A stretch of 11,717 nucleotides of DNA from Phycisphaerae bacterium. Its GTDB lineage: Bacteria; Planctomycetota; Phycisphaerae; UBA1845. Both the position numbers and the translations under genes were made by a program. Each line of letters begins with the position of its first letter. Positions within the stretch are counted from its first letter, which is position 1. Below the pieces are notes generated by a model. It had not been told where the DNA came from, ran no database searches, and saw nothing but the letters and a program-made list of their open reading frames with translations. Positions 1 to 7,002 of the stretch are shown in pieces. The DNA lies in the NCBI GenBank assembly GCA_029260195.1, contig JAJDDS010000605.1, positions 1 to 11,717 on the forward strand, given 5' to 3'.

Positions 1-144
1 GGGATGGCTCAGCGGTTGCGGGAGCAGTTGGGGATTCCGGTGCTCGTTTTGGACGGTGATCTGAGCGACGTGCGATTTTTCTCGACAGCGCAGAGCATGA
101 CGAACATCGAGGCGTTGGTCGAGCAGCTTGAGGGGTGTGGCTGA
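1..144 (+). CDS. C-terminal end of a 2-hydroxyacyl-CoA dehydratase / benzoyl-CoA reductase-type subunit (partial)
   Basis: Only the last 47 codons are present; the 5' end lies outside the window. The frame is open from base 1 and stops at TGA 142-144. The visible residues include GIPVLVLDGDLSDVRFFS and then a helix-like NIEALVEQLEG. This is how HgdB/BcrB/BcrC-type catalytic subunits end: a 'P-hydrophobic-(E/D)-x-D-x-x-D' strand, then a helix. The complete 428-aa subunit at 8249 ends in the same way (VPTLMVESDLEDPRYYS). In this family the subunit binds a [4Fe-4S] cluster and the acyl-CoA substrate and receives a high-energy electron from an ATPase partner. The stop overlaps the start of such an ATPase by one base, so the two probably form one system. 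The substrate cannot be told from this tail. The family call is fairly safe; a BcrB-type versus dehydratase-type role is open. Confidence 0.75.
   Translation, partial: GMAQRLREQLGIPVLVLDGDLSDVRFFSTAQSMTNIEALVEQLEGCG
129..134 (+). promoter_or_regulatory. Ribosome binding site GAGGGG deciding the ATG at 144
   Basis: GAGGGG lies 9 bases before ATG 144-146. An in-frame GTG at 135 would start right next to this purine run with no spacer, so the ATG is preferred. The site lies inside the 3' end of the upstream gene, fitting translational coupling through the TGATG overlap at 142-146. Confidence 0.6.
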
Positions 145-983
145 TGAGCGCGCGGTTGTTTGTTGGCATCGATGTGGGTTCGTCGGCGACGAAGTGCGTG
201 GTGCTGCGCGAGGACGGGGAACTGGTGGGACACGACGTGGTTCCGTCGGGGTTTGATTTCGCGGAATCGGCGGAACAGGCGCTCGATCAGTCGTTGCGGC
301 TTGCGAAGGGGACGCGTGACTCGGTGGCAGCCTGTGTTTCGACGGGCTACGGTCGCGAGCGCGTGCCGATTGCGGACCGCCACGTGACGGAAATCACGTG
401 TCACGCGCGTGGCGCGCGGGAGTGGTATCCGAAGGTTCGACACATCGTCGATGTCGGCGGTCAGGACACGAAGGTCATTCGCCTCAACGAGCACGGGAAC
501 ATGGCGGACTACCGGATGAACGCCAAGTGTGCGGCGGGTACCGGGACGTTTCTGGAGTCGATCGCACTGAAACTAGGTGTTTCGCTGAAGGAGATTGATG
601 AACTGGCGATGCGTTCGACGGCGCCGACAGTGGTGAATAGCTACTGCACGGTGTTTGCGGGGACGGAGGTGCTCGAGCGGGTGAAGGCTGGCGAGCCGCG
701 GGAGGACATCTCGATGGGGATGTTTCGTTCGATCGCGGCGCGTGTGACGGAGATGATGGCAGTTCGGAACGGTCCAGTGGCAGTTACGGGCGGTGTGGCT
801 GCTCATTGTGGGGCGATGGTTCGCGCATTGAAAGAGGCGCTGGAAACGGAGGTTCTGCTTCCCGCGATGCCGCAGCACGCTGGCGCTTACGGGGCTGCTT
901 TGCTGGCATTGACGCGCGAGGTGACGCTCGCCGGCGAGAGTGGGACGGATTTGAGTCGGACGAGATCGGAGTGTGATCGATGA
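144..983 (+). CDS. BadF/BadG/BcrA/BcrD-type ATPase (activator of a dehydratase/benzoyl-CoA reductase-like enzyme)
   Basis: The protein is 279 aa, the usual size of HgdC-like activators. Members of this ASKHA-fold family are homodimeric or heterodimeric ATPases that hold one [4Fe-4S] cluster between two subunits and drive an electron to a catalytic partner at very low potential. Visible motifs are phosphate-1 DVGSSATK (residues 10-17), CHARGA (86-91), DVGGQDTK (103-110), KCAAGTGTFLE with the cluster ligand Cys129, YCTVFAGTE with the second ligand Cys168, and the second phosphate loop TGGVAAHCG (215-223). A hydrophilic tail of about 18 residues follows the fold. ATG 144 overlaps the upstream stop by one base. 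The downstream fusion gene overlaps this stop as ATGA (980-983). It is distinct from the two reductase ATPases at 9597 and 10460, so it probably serves the subunit truncated at the left edge. A homodimer like HgdC is possible because only one such gene is seen here. Cytosolic; no signal peptide. Confidence 0.9.
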   Translation: MSARLFVGIDVGSSATKCVVLREDGELVGHDVVPSGFDFAESAEQALDQSLRLAKGTRDSVAACVSTGYGRERVPIADRHVTEITCHARGAREWYPKVRHIVDVGGQDTKVIRLNEHGNMADYRMNAKCAAGTGTFLESIALKLGVSLKEIDELAMRSTAPTVVNSYCTVFAGTEVLERVKAGEPREDISMGMFRSIAARVTEMMAVRNGPVAVTGGVAAHCGAMVRALKEALETEVLLPAMPQHAGAYGAALLALTREVTLAGESGTDLSRTRSECDR

Positions 984-3900
984 GCGTACGCGGTGGCGAG
1001 CTTGGAGTTCATCCACCCGGTGCGCTGGGCGTGAGTTTCTTCGTGCATACGCAGGCGGAGTGCCTGATTGGGCGTGGCGGCGACGGGATCACGGACGTGC
1101 TGAAGCAGGCTGGTGCGCTTAAGTTGCTGGAGGATGGCAAGGTTAGCTCCGTGTCGCTTCGGAATCGGATATTCGCGAACCTGTTGGAGGCGGACGCGTT
1201 GGACGCGCTGCCGGAACTGCTGTTCATCTGCTGCAACCCGGATCAACTCAGTCTGCTGACCGGCGAGTTGACCCGTTTTCTTGAGAACCTGGCGGAGCGG
1301 GGTCGGTTGCGGTCGATGGCGGATATCCACGGGCACGTGCCGATTCTGCTGATACTGCCGAATGGAATCCTAGCCGAGCAGACGCTCGATACGTACGAGG
1401 AGCAGTTGCAGGAATCGCTGTTGATGCGGCGGTTGCCGGGTGTGACGGAGGAGATGACGGCTGCGTTGTTGGACCGGATGGTTCGCGGGGTCTCGCTTCA
1501 AGCGGGGGGTCGGCGCGGGATGGGCGCGGACACGGTGTACATTCTGGAGAAGAAGGGGTCGTTGGTTTTCGCGGGCGGTGGCGACTTCGAGCGTGGTCGT
1601 GTCGAGCGAATCCTGACCGCGCACGGTTACCCGTACAAGCATGCTCGCGGCGTTCCCGGGACGCGGGTCGAGTTCGACAAAGCCATGATCTCGGCGGTGC
1701 TGAACGTCGGCGGATTGATCCACACGGTGAAACGGGACGGGTCGCTGATCGACTTGCGTATGGGTGATCTCTGCAAGGACCCGAGCAAGGCGGAATTCGT
1801 TCGTAAGGTCACTGAGAGCGTGTTCAAGGTGGGGATGAGCGCGGGGGCGTATCCGCCCGACGCGAAGTACGAGGACATTTGGGGTAAGCATCGAGCCACG
1901 ATTTTATCGTTCGCGGGGCATGTCACCAGTTCGCTCAAACAGTTCGGGGACGCGCTATCGAGGGGGCTGAGTGGTGTGAAGCTCTTTTCAAATGAAGAGT
2001 GGATTTTGACGCCGCTTTGTCGCTACGCAGCCAACGCAGGATTGAAGGACGAGGAAAAGTTTTTCAAGTCCCTGAAGCTTGGGGTGGCCGAGTCCCTGGC
2101 GAGGGCGATTCGTTTTCGTGACCAGAAATCCAACGGCTCCTGTGGGAGGTCCGGCAAAATGAAATTGACCGCACAGCGGAACATGAGCGTCGAAGCCTTC
2201 GAGGTCAGTCCAGACGAGATGTTGCTGGTCGGCACGATGCTCGACGACGAGCACCTGATCAAGCTCGAGTGCAACATCTATCTGCCGGATGAGCAGATCA
2301 CCAGCAGCCGTCTGGACATGGTTCGCGTGCCGTTTCCGGTATGCCGCGAAGTCGAGACGGTGGCTGAACGACTGGTCGGGTTGCGTATCGAGCGCGGTGT
2401 TCTGAACGAGATCGGTCGCCGTGTCGGCGGCCGGGTCGGCTGTTCGCACATCAAGGAGTTGGCGACGAATATCGTGTATTTTGTCGCGGCTCACTTGGTC
2501 AAACGGCGGGCAGGGATCGATCCGATGAGCGTGGAGTACTCCCACAAGCCTCCGGACGAGCGGTTCACGCTGACGAAGCAGTTGCTGCGTGATTCTTGTC
2601 TGGCGTACTGTCAGACGACGGCGCACGCGCTGGATGAGCGCATCGGCATACGTCGGGTCGGCGAGGAGCACACGCATCCGCAAACGCTGGGCGATTACGA
2701 ATCGTCGTTCGGCGTGCTGCTGCGGGATCGTGCGGGTCGGTGGGGTGACCGGACGTACATCCGAACGCGCGCGGGCGATGAGATGTGCGAATGGACATTC
2801 GACGAATTCGCGGACACGACATGGCGTATCGCGCGCCATCTCATCGAACTCGACGTTCAGCCCGGAAACCGCATCGCGATGCTGTCAGAGAATCGTCCGG
2901 AGATGTTCGCATTCGAAATGGCGGCGATGTCAATCGGCGCGGTGACGGTTCCGATTTTCGCGGGGTATCCGGGACCGCAGGTCGCCTATGTGCTCGGACA
3001 CTCGCGGCCACGATTCGTGGTGACATCCGGCGCGCACCAGCTTGAGAAGATTGAGAAAGATCGCCACCCGTGGATCAACGAGTACTTCTGCATGGACTTC
3101 GGCGCCTCGGCTGAGGCGTGGGGCGCGACGGACTTCGCGTCGTTAACGTGCGAGGGCGGGGCGCCGGCGGATCAGCTTGATGCGCGGATCGAAGGGGTCG
3201 GACCGGACGAGATGTGCATGGTGATGTACACATCCGGGACGACGGGTCCGCCGAAGGGTGTGCGTTTGTCGCATCGGAATCTGATATCGCAACAGAAGGC
3301 GTTTTCGATCATTTGGGACGTGAGCGAGAAGGACGTGTTCATGAGCTACCTGCCTTGGCATCACAGCTTTGGCGGGCTTTGCGAGCGATTCATGTCGCTT
3401 TACATGGGCACCGAGTTTTGCCTCGACGATTCGCGCGGACGGAACCTCGATCGAATGGTCAAGAATTGGTTGGCGTTCAGGCCGACGATTTTCTTCAGCG
3501 TTCCGCGGGTTCACGATCAATTGGTAACCCGCTGTCGCGAGGATGGCGCGGTGGGTAGCCGGATACTGGGGGATCGGCTTCGGTTCGTATTTACAGCCGG
3601 CGCTCCGTTGCCGGCGAACGTTGAAGCGGCGTATCGCGAGCGTGAAATTCCGGTGCTGGAGGGGTGGGGGCTGACCGAGACATCCCCGGCGGTCACGATC
3701 ACGACGAAGGACCGTGCGTGGCGGAGCGGTTACGTCGGGTTCCCGATTCCTGGGTCGACCGTGCGGATTGACGCGGACCAGGAGATTCTGGTCAAGGGCC
3801 CCAATGTGATGAGCGGGTATCACGACGATGAGGACGCGACGGCCCGGGTGATTGACGAGAATGGCTGGTTCCACTCAGGCGATCTTGGCGAGTTCACGCA

Positions 3901-4390
3901 GTCCGGTCTGCGGATCATCGGTCGCAAAGACGGCGCGTTCAAACTGACAACCGGTGAGAAGGTCCACCCGCAGCGGATCGAAAACGTGCTGGTTAACGAA
4001 TCACCTTACGTCGGGTTGGCACTCGCCATCGGAAGCGGGAAAGACTTTGTGTCGGCGTTGATCTATCCCGACGCCAGTCGCCTGCGCGAATGGGCGGCGG
4101 GTAGAGGGATCGCGGCGGAGGGATTGCTGGATCATCCGGCGACGCGGGAGCTGTTCGCCACCGAGATCGAACGGATCAATCCGATGATCGAGGTGAAGTA
4201 TCAGCGTCTCCGCCGAGTGGTGCTGGTCGAGGGGCAACTGACGCTGGCGGACGGTGAACTGACGCCGTCCGGCAAGATCGTTCGCAAAGCCGTGATGAAT
4301 CGATACGCGGACAAGATCAATGTGTTGTTTTCAGATCATCCGAGCCCGGATGTCATCGACATTCATCAACGGGAGATGCAGAAGGCATAG
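980..4390 (+). CDS. Three-part fusion: ketopantoate-reductase-like domain, DUF2889-like domain, AMP-forming acyl-CoA ligase
   Basis: The protein is 1136 aa, about twice the length of a normal acyl-CoA ligase. Residues ~1-375 follow the layout of the ketopantoate reductase (PanE) family: a degenerate nucleotide loop PPGALG, an NG turn in LLILPNGI, and a helix with FDK (Lys234) where the family has its catalytic lysine. The first Gly of the GxGxxG loop is replaced by Pro, so activity is uncertain. Residues ~395-530 resemble DUF2889, with FPVC (Cys455), LVGLRIERG and GCSHIKEL (Cys488-His490). Residues ~565-1125 form a complete ligase: P-loop YTSGTTGPPKG (750-760), WGLTETSP (896-903), WFHSGDL with Asp968, GRKDGAFKL (981-989) and the acyl-adenylating Lys1099 in TPSGK. 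The ligase looks like the long-chain (FadD15-like) group, not BadA/BzdA. It makes acyl-CoA from acid, ATP and CoA; the acid is unknown. ATG 980 overlaps the previous stop by 4 bases, with GGAG at 968-971. The ligase call is strong, DUF2889 moderate, the reductase domain tentative. Confidence 0.85.
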   Translation: MSVRGGELGVHPPGALGVSFFVHTQAECLIGRGGDGITDVLKQAGALKLLEDGKVSSVSLRNRIFANLLEADALDALPELLFICCNPDQLSLLTGELTRFLENLAERGRLRSMADIHGHVPILLILPNGILAEQTLDTYEEQLQESLLMRRLPGVTEEMTAALLDRMVRGVSLQAGGRRGMGADTVYILEKKGSLVFAGGGDFERGRVERILTAHGYPYKHARGVPGTRVEFDKAMISAVLNVGGLIHTVKRDGSLIDLRMGDLCKDPSKAEFVRKVTESVFKVGMSAGAYPPDAKYEDIWGKHRATILSFAGHVTSSLKQFGDALSRGLSGVKLFSNEEWILTPLCRYAANAGLKDEEKFFKSLKLGVAESLARAIRFRDQKSNGSCGRSGKMKLTAQRNMSVEAFEVSPDEMLLVGTMLDDEHLIKLECNIYLPDEQITSSRLDMVRVPFPVCREVETVAERLVGLRIERGVLNEIGRRVGGRVGCSHIKELATNIVYFVAAHLVKRRAGIDPMSVEYSHKPPDERFTLTKQLLRDSCLAYCQTTAHALDERIGIRRVGEEHTHPQTLGDYESSFGVLLRDRAGRWGDRTYIRTRAGDEMCEWTFDEFADTTWRIARHLIELDVQPGNRIAMLSENRPEMFAFEMAAMSIGAVTVPIFAGYPGPQVAYVLGHSRPRFVVTSGAHQLEKIEKDRHPWINEYFCMDFGASAEAWGATDFASLTCEGGAPADQLDARIEGVGPDEMCMVMYTSGTTGPPKGVRLSHRNLISQQKAFSIIWDVSEKDVFMSYLPWHHSFGGLCERFMSLYMGTEFCLDDSRGRNLDRMVKNWLAFRPTIFFSVPRVHDQLVTRCREDGAVGSRILGDRLRFVFTAGAPLPANVEAAYREREIPVLEGWGLTETSPAVTITTKDRAWRSGYVGFPIPGSTVRIDADQEILVKGPNVMSGYHDDEDATARVIDENGWFHSGDLGEFTQSGLRIIGRKDGAFKLTTGEKVHPQRIENVLVNESPYVGLALAIGSGKDFVSALIYPDASRLREWAAGRGIAAEGLLDHPATRELFATEIERINPMIEVKYQRLRRVVLVEGQLTLADGELTPSGKIVRKAVMNRYADKINVLFSDHPSPDVIDIHQREMQKA

Positions 4391-4472
4391 ACGCGGCGGT
4401 GGCTGCCGTCCGGTCCGTTACGGCGCGGCTCTGATGGCGCATAACGCTCCTCGAACACGTTTTTGGAGTGAC

Positions 4473-4476
4473 AGGA
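4473..4476 (+). promoter_or_regulatory. Ribosome binding site AGGA deciding the ATG at 4486
   Basis: AGGA lies 9 bases before ATG 4486. The upstream in-frame GTG at 4468 overlaps a GGAG (4465-4468) and so has no usable site itself. The ATG is therefore chosen. The 95-base gap before this gene (4391-4485) shows no convincing terminator. Confidence 0.5.
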
Positions 4477-4485
4477 CTTAATCCC

Positions 4486-7002
4486 ATGAAAAAGGCATTC
4501 GCATACGGTGATCCATCGACCGAATCAGCGGTCCGTCGCGTGAACGACGTTCGTCGGGTCGCATTGATCGGGGCTGGTACGATGGGGCAGGGCATCGCGG
4601 TCGATCTTCTGCAGAAGACCGACTTCGATCTCATTTTTCTGGATGTCAGCGCGGAGGCGCTGAACGGCGCCGAGCAGGCTCTTGTCCAGCGATGGGAGAA
4701 GCAGGTCCGCGGCGGGCGCCTTCGCGAGGAAGACGCGGCGGCGCGGACCGGGCGCGTCACATATACGGAGGACTACAAAGCGCTTGCTGGGGCGGACGTC
4801 GTCTGGGAAATCGCCACGGAGCGCGGCGACATCAAGGCCAAAATCTTCGAGCTGATTGAACAAAATGTGGATGCTGAGCGCCTGGCGGCGGTGTTCTCAA
4901 ACACGTCGTCGCATACGACCGGAGAGTTGGCGGTACTGTTCAAGTCCGATGCGTTCCGCGAGAAGTTTCTGACCGTACACGGGTACTTCCCGTTCGACGC
5001 CAACCGGCTCATCGACGTGATGCGCAGTACGCACACGTCGGACGAGACATTCACGTTCGGCCGGGTTTTCGCGGATCAGATTCTCGAGAAGACGGTGATC
5101 GCGATGTCGGTCGATCACCACGGGTACATCACCGACCCGATCTTTCAAGCGATGGGGGCGGGCATCTCTTGGGACGTGAAAACGTCGAAGGACATTGTGC
5201 AGCTTGGTGGGCTCTGGGATCTGTTCACAGCCAACCCATTCTCGGTGCTGGATCAGACCGGGCACATGCCGTACACGGAATCGTCGCGCCATTTGGGGCA
5301 GGCGTTGCCCAAGACGGATCGTCTTCGTGGGTTGTACGACCGCGACGGCGCGCACTATCCTGACTGGATCGCGAGGTTGGAGAAGTCGGGGCACATCGGC
5401 GTCGCGACTGCAAGTCGGAAGGGATTCTACGCGTGGAGCACGAACGGTCGTCCGAAACCTGAGGGCGTATTCGATCCCGCGAGCGGCGACTATCAGGCGA
5501 TCGGAGAGATCTCGCGCGATGAGTTCGGATCCTATTTCGAGGCGGCGGAGCGCGACAGCCGGGCGGGGAAGGTCAAGAGCACCGATTCGCTGATTCACGT
5601 CGCGCTCGCGGGCGATGCCGGCGGACGAGCCTTTCGCCGCTACGCATTGCCGATCTGTCTTTACGCGCTCGACATGATCCAGGAACGCATCGCCACGCCG
5701 GGGCAGATCAATATTGCGACGCGCGCCGGTCTGCGGTTCAAGGTTGGGTTGGTCGAGTTGGTCGATGCGTTCGTCGCCGATCTTGGGATCGACGGGCTTT
5801 GCGACCTCGTCCGTCGCGCCCAAGACGAGAATTCCGACGATCCGCGTGTGGCTGAGATGCTCGACATCGACGGACGAACCGGACCCCGCAAGGGGAAGCC
5901 CTGCCTGCTGCACGAGATGAAACAGCGGAACATCACGCGGTTGCTGGGGTATGGTAAGTTCTACCGGACGCCGGTCGCGGAACTCAACGTCGACACGGGC
6001 AGGTACGTGGGGTGCTATCCCGATCTTAAGTTCCATGCACCCTCGCCACGCGACCGCGTAGCCTCAATCGTGTTCAACAGTCCGCTGCGCGGAAACGTGT
6101 TCAATCACGCGAATGTCGATCAACTTGCCCACGCATTCAGCCGGGTCTTCGCCATGCATCGCGAGGGCGCGTGCGGGGCGGTGATGTTCAGCGCCGCGGG
6201 CTGCGAGATGCGGATGCTGGGTGCGGACGCCCGTGAATTCAACCGTGGCTGGTATGTTCGGGAGAAGGGCTACGTGCCGCTTTCCGAGGAGGAGGCCGCC
6301 CTTTCCAGTCGCAACGCGGTCGGTCTGTTTCGTCAGTTGCAGACGAGCCCCGTGGCATCGATCGGCGTGTTCGGCGAGAAGTGGGGCGGCGGCGCGGAGT
6401 TTAGCTATTTTCTGGATCTGCGTTACGACGTGCGGACGCACGGATTCGTGTTCGACTCCGTCGAGCGACGGGCGAGCTGGCAGCAGAAGAACAACTACAA
6501 CCAGCCCGAACTGGATTACGCCATTCTCGCCGGGTTCGGGGCTGCCGGTGAACTGAAACGTCTGGGGATGGGCGACTCGGTCGTTTTCGAGATATTCGAT
6601 CAGGGAATAACAGCCGATCGCGCGTATCAGGTGGGTCTGTCGAACGCGGTGTTTGATGACGAGTTGGAAGGGTTGCGTCACGCGTATGAGCGAGCGCGCA
6701 ACATGGCGAAGGACGCTCCATACTCGCGCGCGTTGTTCAAGCAAGAACTGTCTCGCGTGGCCGACGATGAGGCTCTGGCCAAGGAGACTGGTGAGACGTT
6801 CAACCCGGAGAAGAACCCGTTTATCAGTACCGGTTTGCTGGCGTTGCTCGATCGCGGCGCGAAGCTGCCCAAGATGAATTATTCGTGCGCCGACACCGAG
6901 CTTCCGGGCTGGTCATACCCCGCCGAGAACGGCGCGACCGAAGAGGAACCCGCGACCACAACGCCACCCACAGGGGGTGGCGCTACATCGGAGATAGTTT
7001 AG
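4486..7002 (+). CDS. Bifunctional 3-hydroxyacyl-CoA dehydrogenase / enoyl-CoA hydratase (dehydrogenase first, crotonase last)
   Basis: The protein is 838 aa. Residues ~22-310 are the NAD-binding and first catalytic part of 3-hydroxyacyl-CoA dehydrogenase: Rossmann loop GAGTMG (29-34), SNTSSHTTGEL, VHGYFPF with the probable catalytic His165, and the closing KSGHIGVATASRKGFYAW. A second dehydrogenase C-terminal repeat follows at ~370-470. Residues ~515-740 are a crotonase fold: oxyanion-hole parts LGADAREF (578-585) and GEKWGGGAEF (630-639) with Glu638 at the first catalytic glutamate position. The second glutamate is Glu660 or, in NQPEL, Glu675, which would imply an insertion. A low-complexity tail rich in E, T, P and G ends the protein. 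It should hydrate an enoyl-CoA and oxidise the 3-hydroxyacyl-CoA with NAD+. FadB has the opposite domain order. Placed before the reductase genes, it may handle the ring hydratase/dehydrogenase steps or the later pimeloyl-CoA-like beta-oxidation; the sequence does not decide. Confidence 0.88.
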   Translation: MKKAFAYGDPSTESAVRRVNDVRRVALIGAGTMGQGIAVDLLQKTDFDLIFLDVSAEALNGAEQALVQRWEKQVRGGRLREEDAAARTGRVTYTEDYKALAGADVVWEIATERGDIKAKIFELIEQNVDAERLAAVFSNTSSHTTGELAVLFKSDAFREKFLTVHGYFPFDANRLIDVMRSTHTSDETFTFGRVFADQILEKTVIAMSVDHHGYITDPIFQAMGAGISWDVKTSKDIVQLGGLWDLFTANPFSVLDQTGHMPYTESSRHLGQALPKTDRLRGLYDRDGAHYPDWIARLEKSGHIGVATASRKGFYAWSTNGRPKPEGVFDPASGDYQAIGEISRDEFGSYFEAAERDSRAGKVKSTDSLIHVALAGDAGGRAFRRYALPICLYALDMIQERIATPGQINIATRAGLRFKVGLVELVDAFVADLGIDGLCDLVRRAQDENSDDPRVAEMLDIDGRTGPRKGKPCLLHEMKQRNITRLLGYGKFYRTPVAELNVDTGRYVGCYPDLKFHAPSPRDRVASIVFNSPLRGNVFNHANVDQLAHAFSRVFAMHREGACGAVMFSAAGCEMRMLGADAREFNRGWYVREKGYVPLSEEEAALSSRNAVGLFRQLQTSPVASIGVFGEKWGGGAEFSYFLDLRYDVRTHGFVFDSVERRASWQQKNNYNQPELDYAILAGFGAAGELKRLGMGDSVVFEIFDQGITADRAYQVGLSNAVFDDELEGLRHAYERARNMAKDAPYSRALFKQELSRVADDEALAKETGETFNPEKNPFISTGLLALLDRGAKLPKMNYSCADTELPGWSYPAENGATEEEPATTTPPTGGGATSEIV
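6962..6982 (+). repeat. Perfect 8-bp GC-rich inverted repeat (hairpin) at the 3' end of the 838-aa gene
   Basis: The arms CGCCACCC (6962-6969) and GGGTGGCG (6975-6982) are perfect complements around a 5-base loop ACAGG. The element codes the PPTGGG part of the protein's tail. It ends 7 bases before the GGAG of the next gene. No T-run follows, so it is not a normal intrinsic terminator. It could stabilise or mark a processing point in the mRNA between the dehydrogenase and reductase genes, or be a copy of a dispersed palindromic repeat. Confidence 0.6.
6990..6993 (+). promoter_or_regulatory. Ribosome binding site GGAG deciding the GTG at 7002
   Basis: GGAG lies 8 bases before GTG 7002-7004, which overlaps the upstream stop as TAGTG. 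The frame is open further upstream to an ATG at 6885, but that stretch is inside the previous gene and has no family similarity. The GTG puts the start where BcrC-like proteins begin. Confidence 0.6.

Noticed and set aside
135..143. Alternative GTG start for the first ATPase
   Set aside because: It adds only three residues and sits directly against the GAGGGG ribosome site; ATG 144 has proper spacing.
515..545. Repeated KCAAGTG-like DNA segments at three places in the window
   Set aside because: They are the conserved cluster-binding motif of three paralogous ATPases, not mobile or recombination repeats.
1988..2839. Open frame of 283 codons on the - strand
   Set aside because: It is opposite the DUF2889/ligase part of the fusion gene and its product has an Arg/His/Gln-rich antisense composition.
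4417..4445. CATAAC at 4440-4445 as a -10 element in the gap before the 838-aa gene
   Set aside because: It matches 4 of 6 consensus bases, but no acceptable -35 lies 16-17 bases upstream. The gap also shows no terminator, so the gene may simply be in the same operon.
4468..4485. Alternative GTG start for the 838-aa protein
   Set aside because: The possible GGAG overlaps the GTG itself, while AGGA is well spaced for ATG 4486.
4897..6036. Long open frame of 379 codons on the - strand
   Set aside because: It lies wholly opposite the 838-aa dehydrogenase-crotonase gene, which has clear motifs. The - strand product is rich in Arg, Pro and Val with no recognisable motif, typical of antisense frames in GC-rich DNA.
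6885..7001. Upstream ATG extension of the BcrC/BzdN-type gene
   Set aside because: The extra 39 codons are an out-of-frame reading of the previous gene's end, Arg-rich and without family similarity; GTG 7002 has a good ribosome site.
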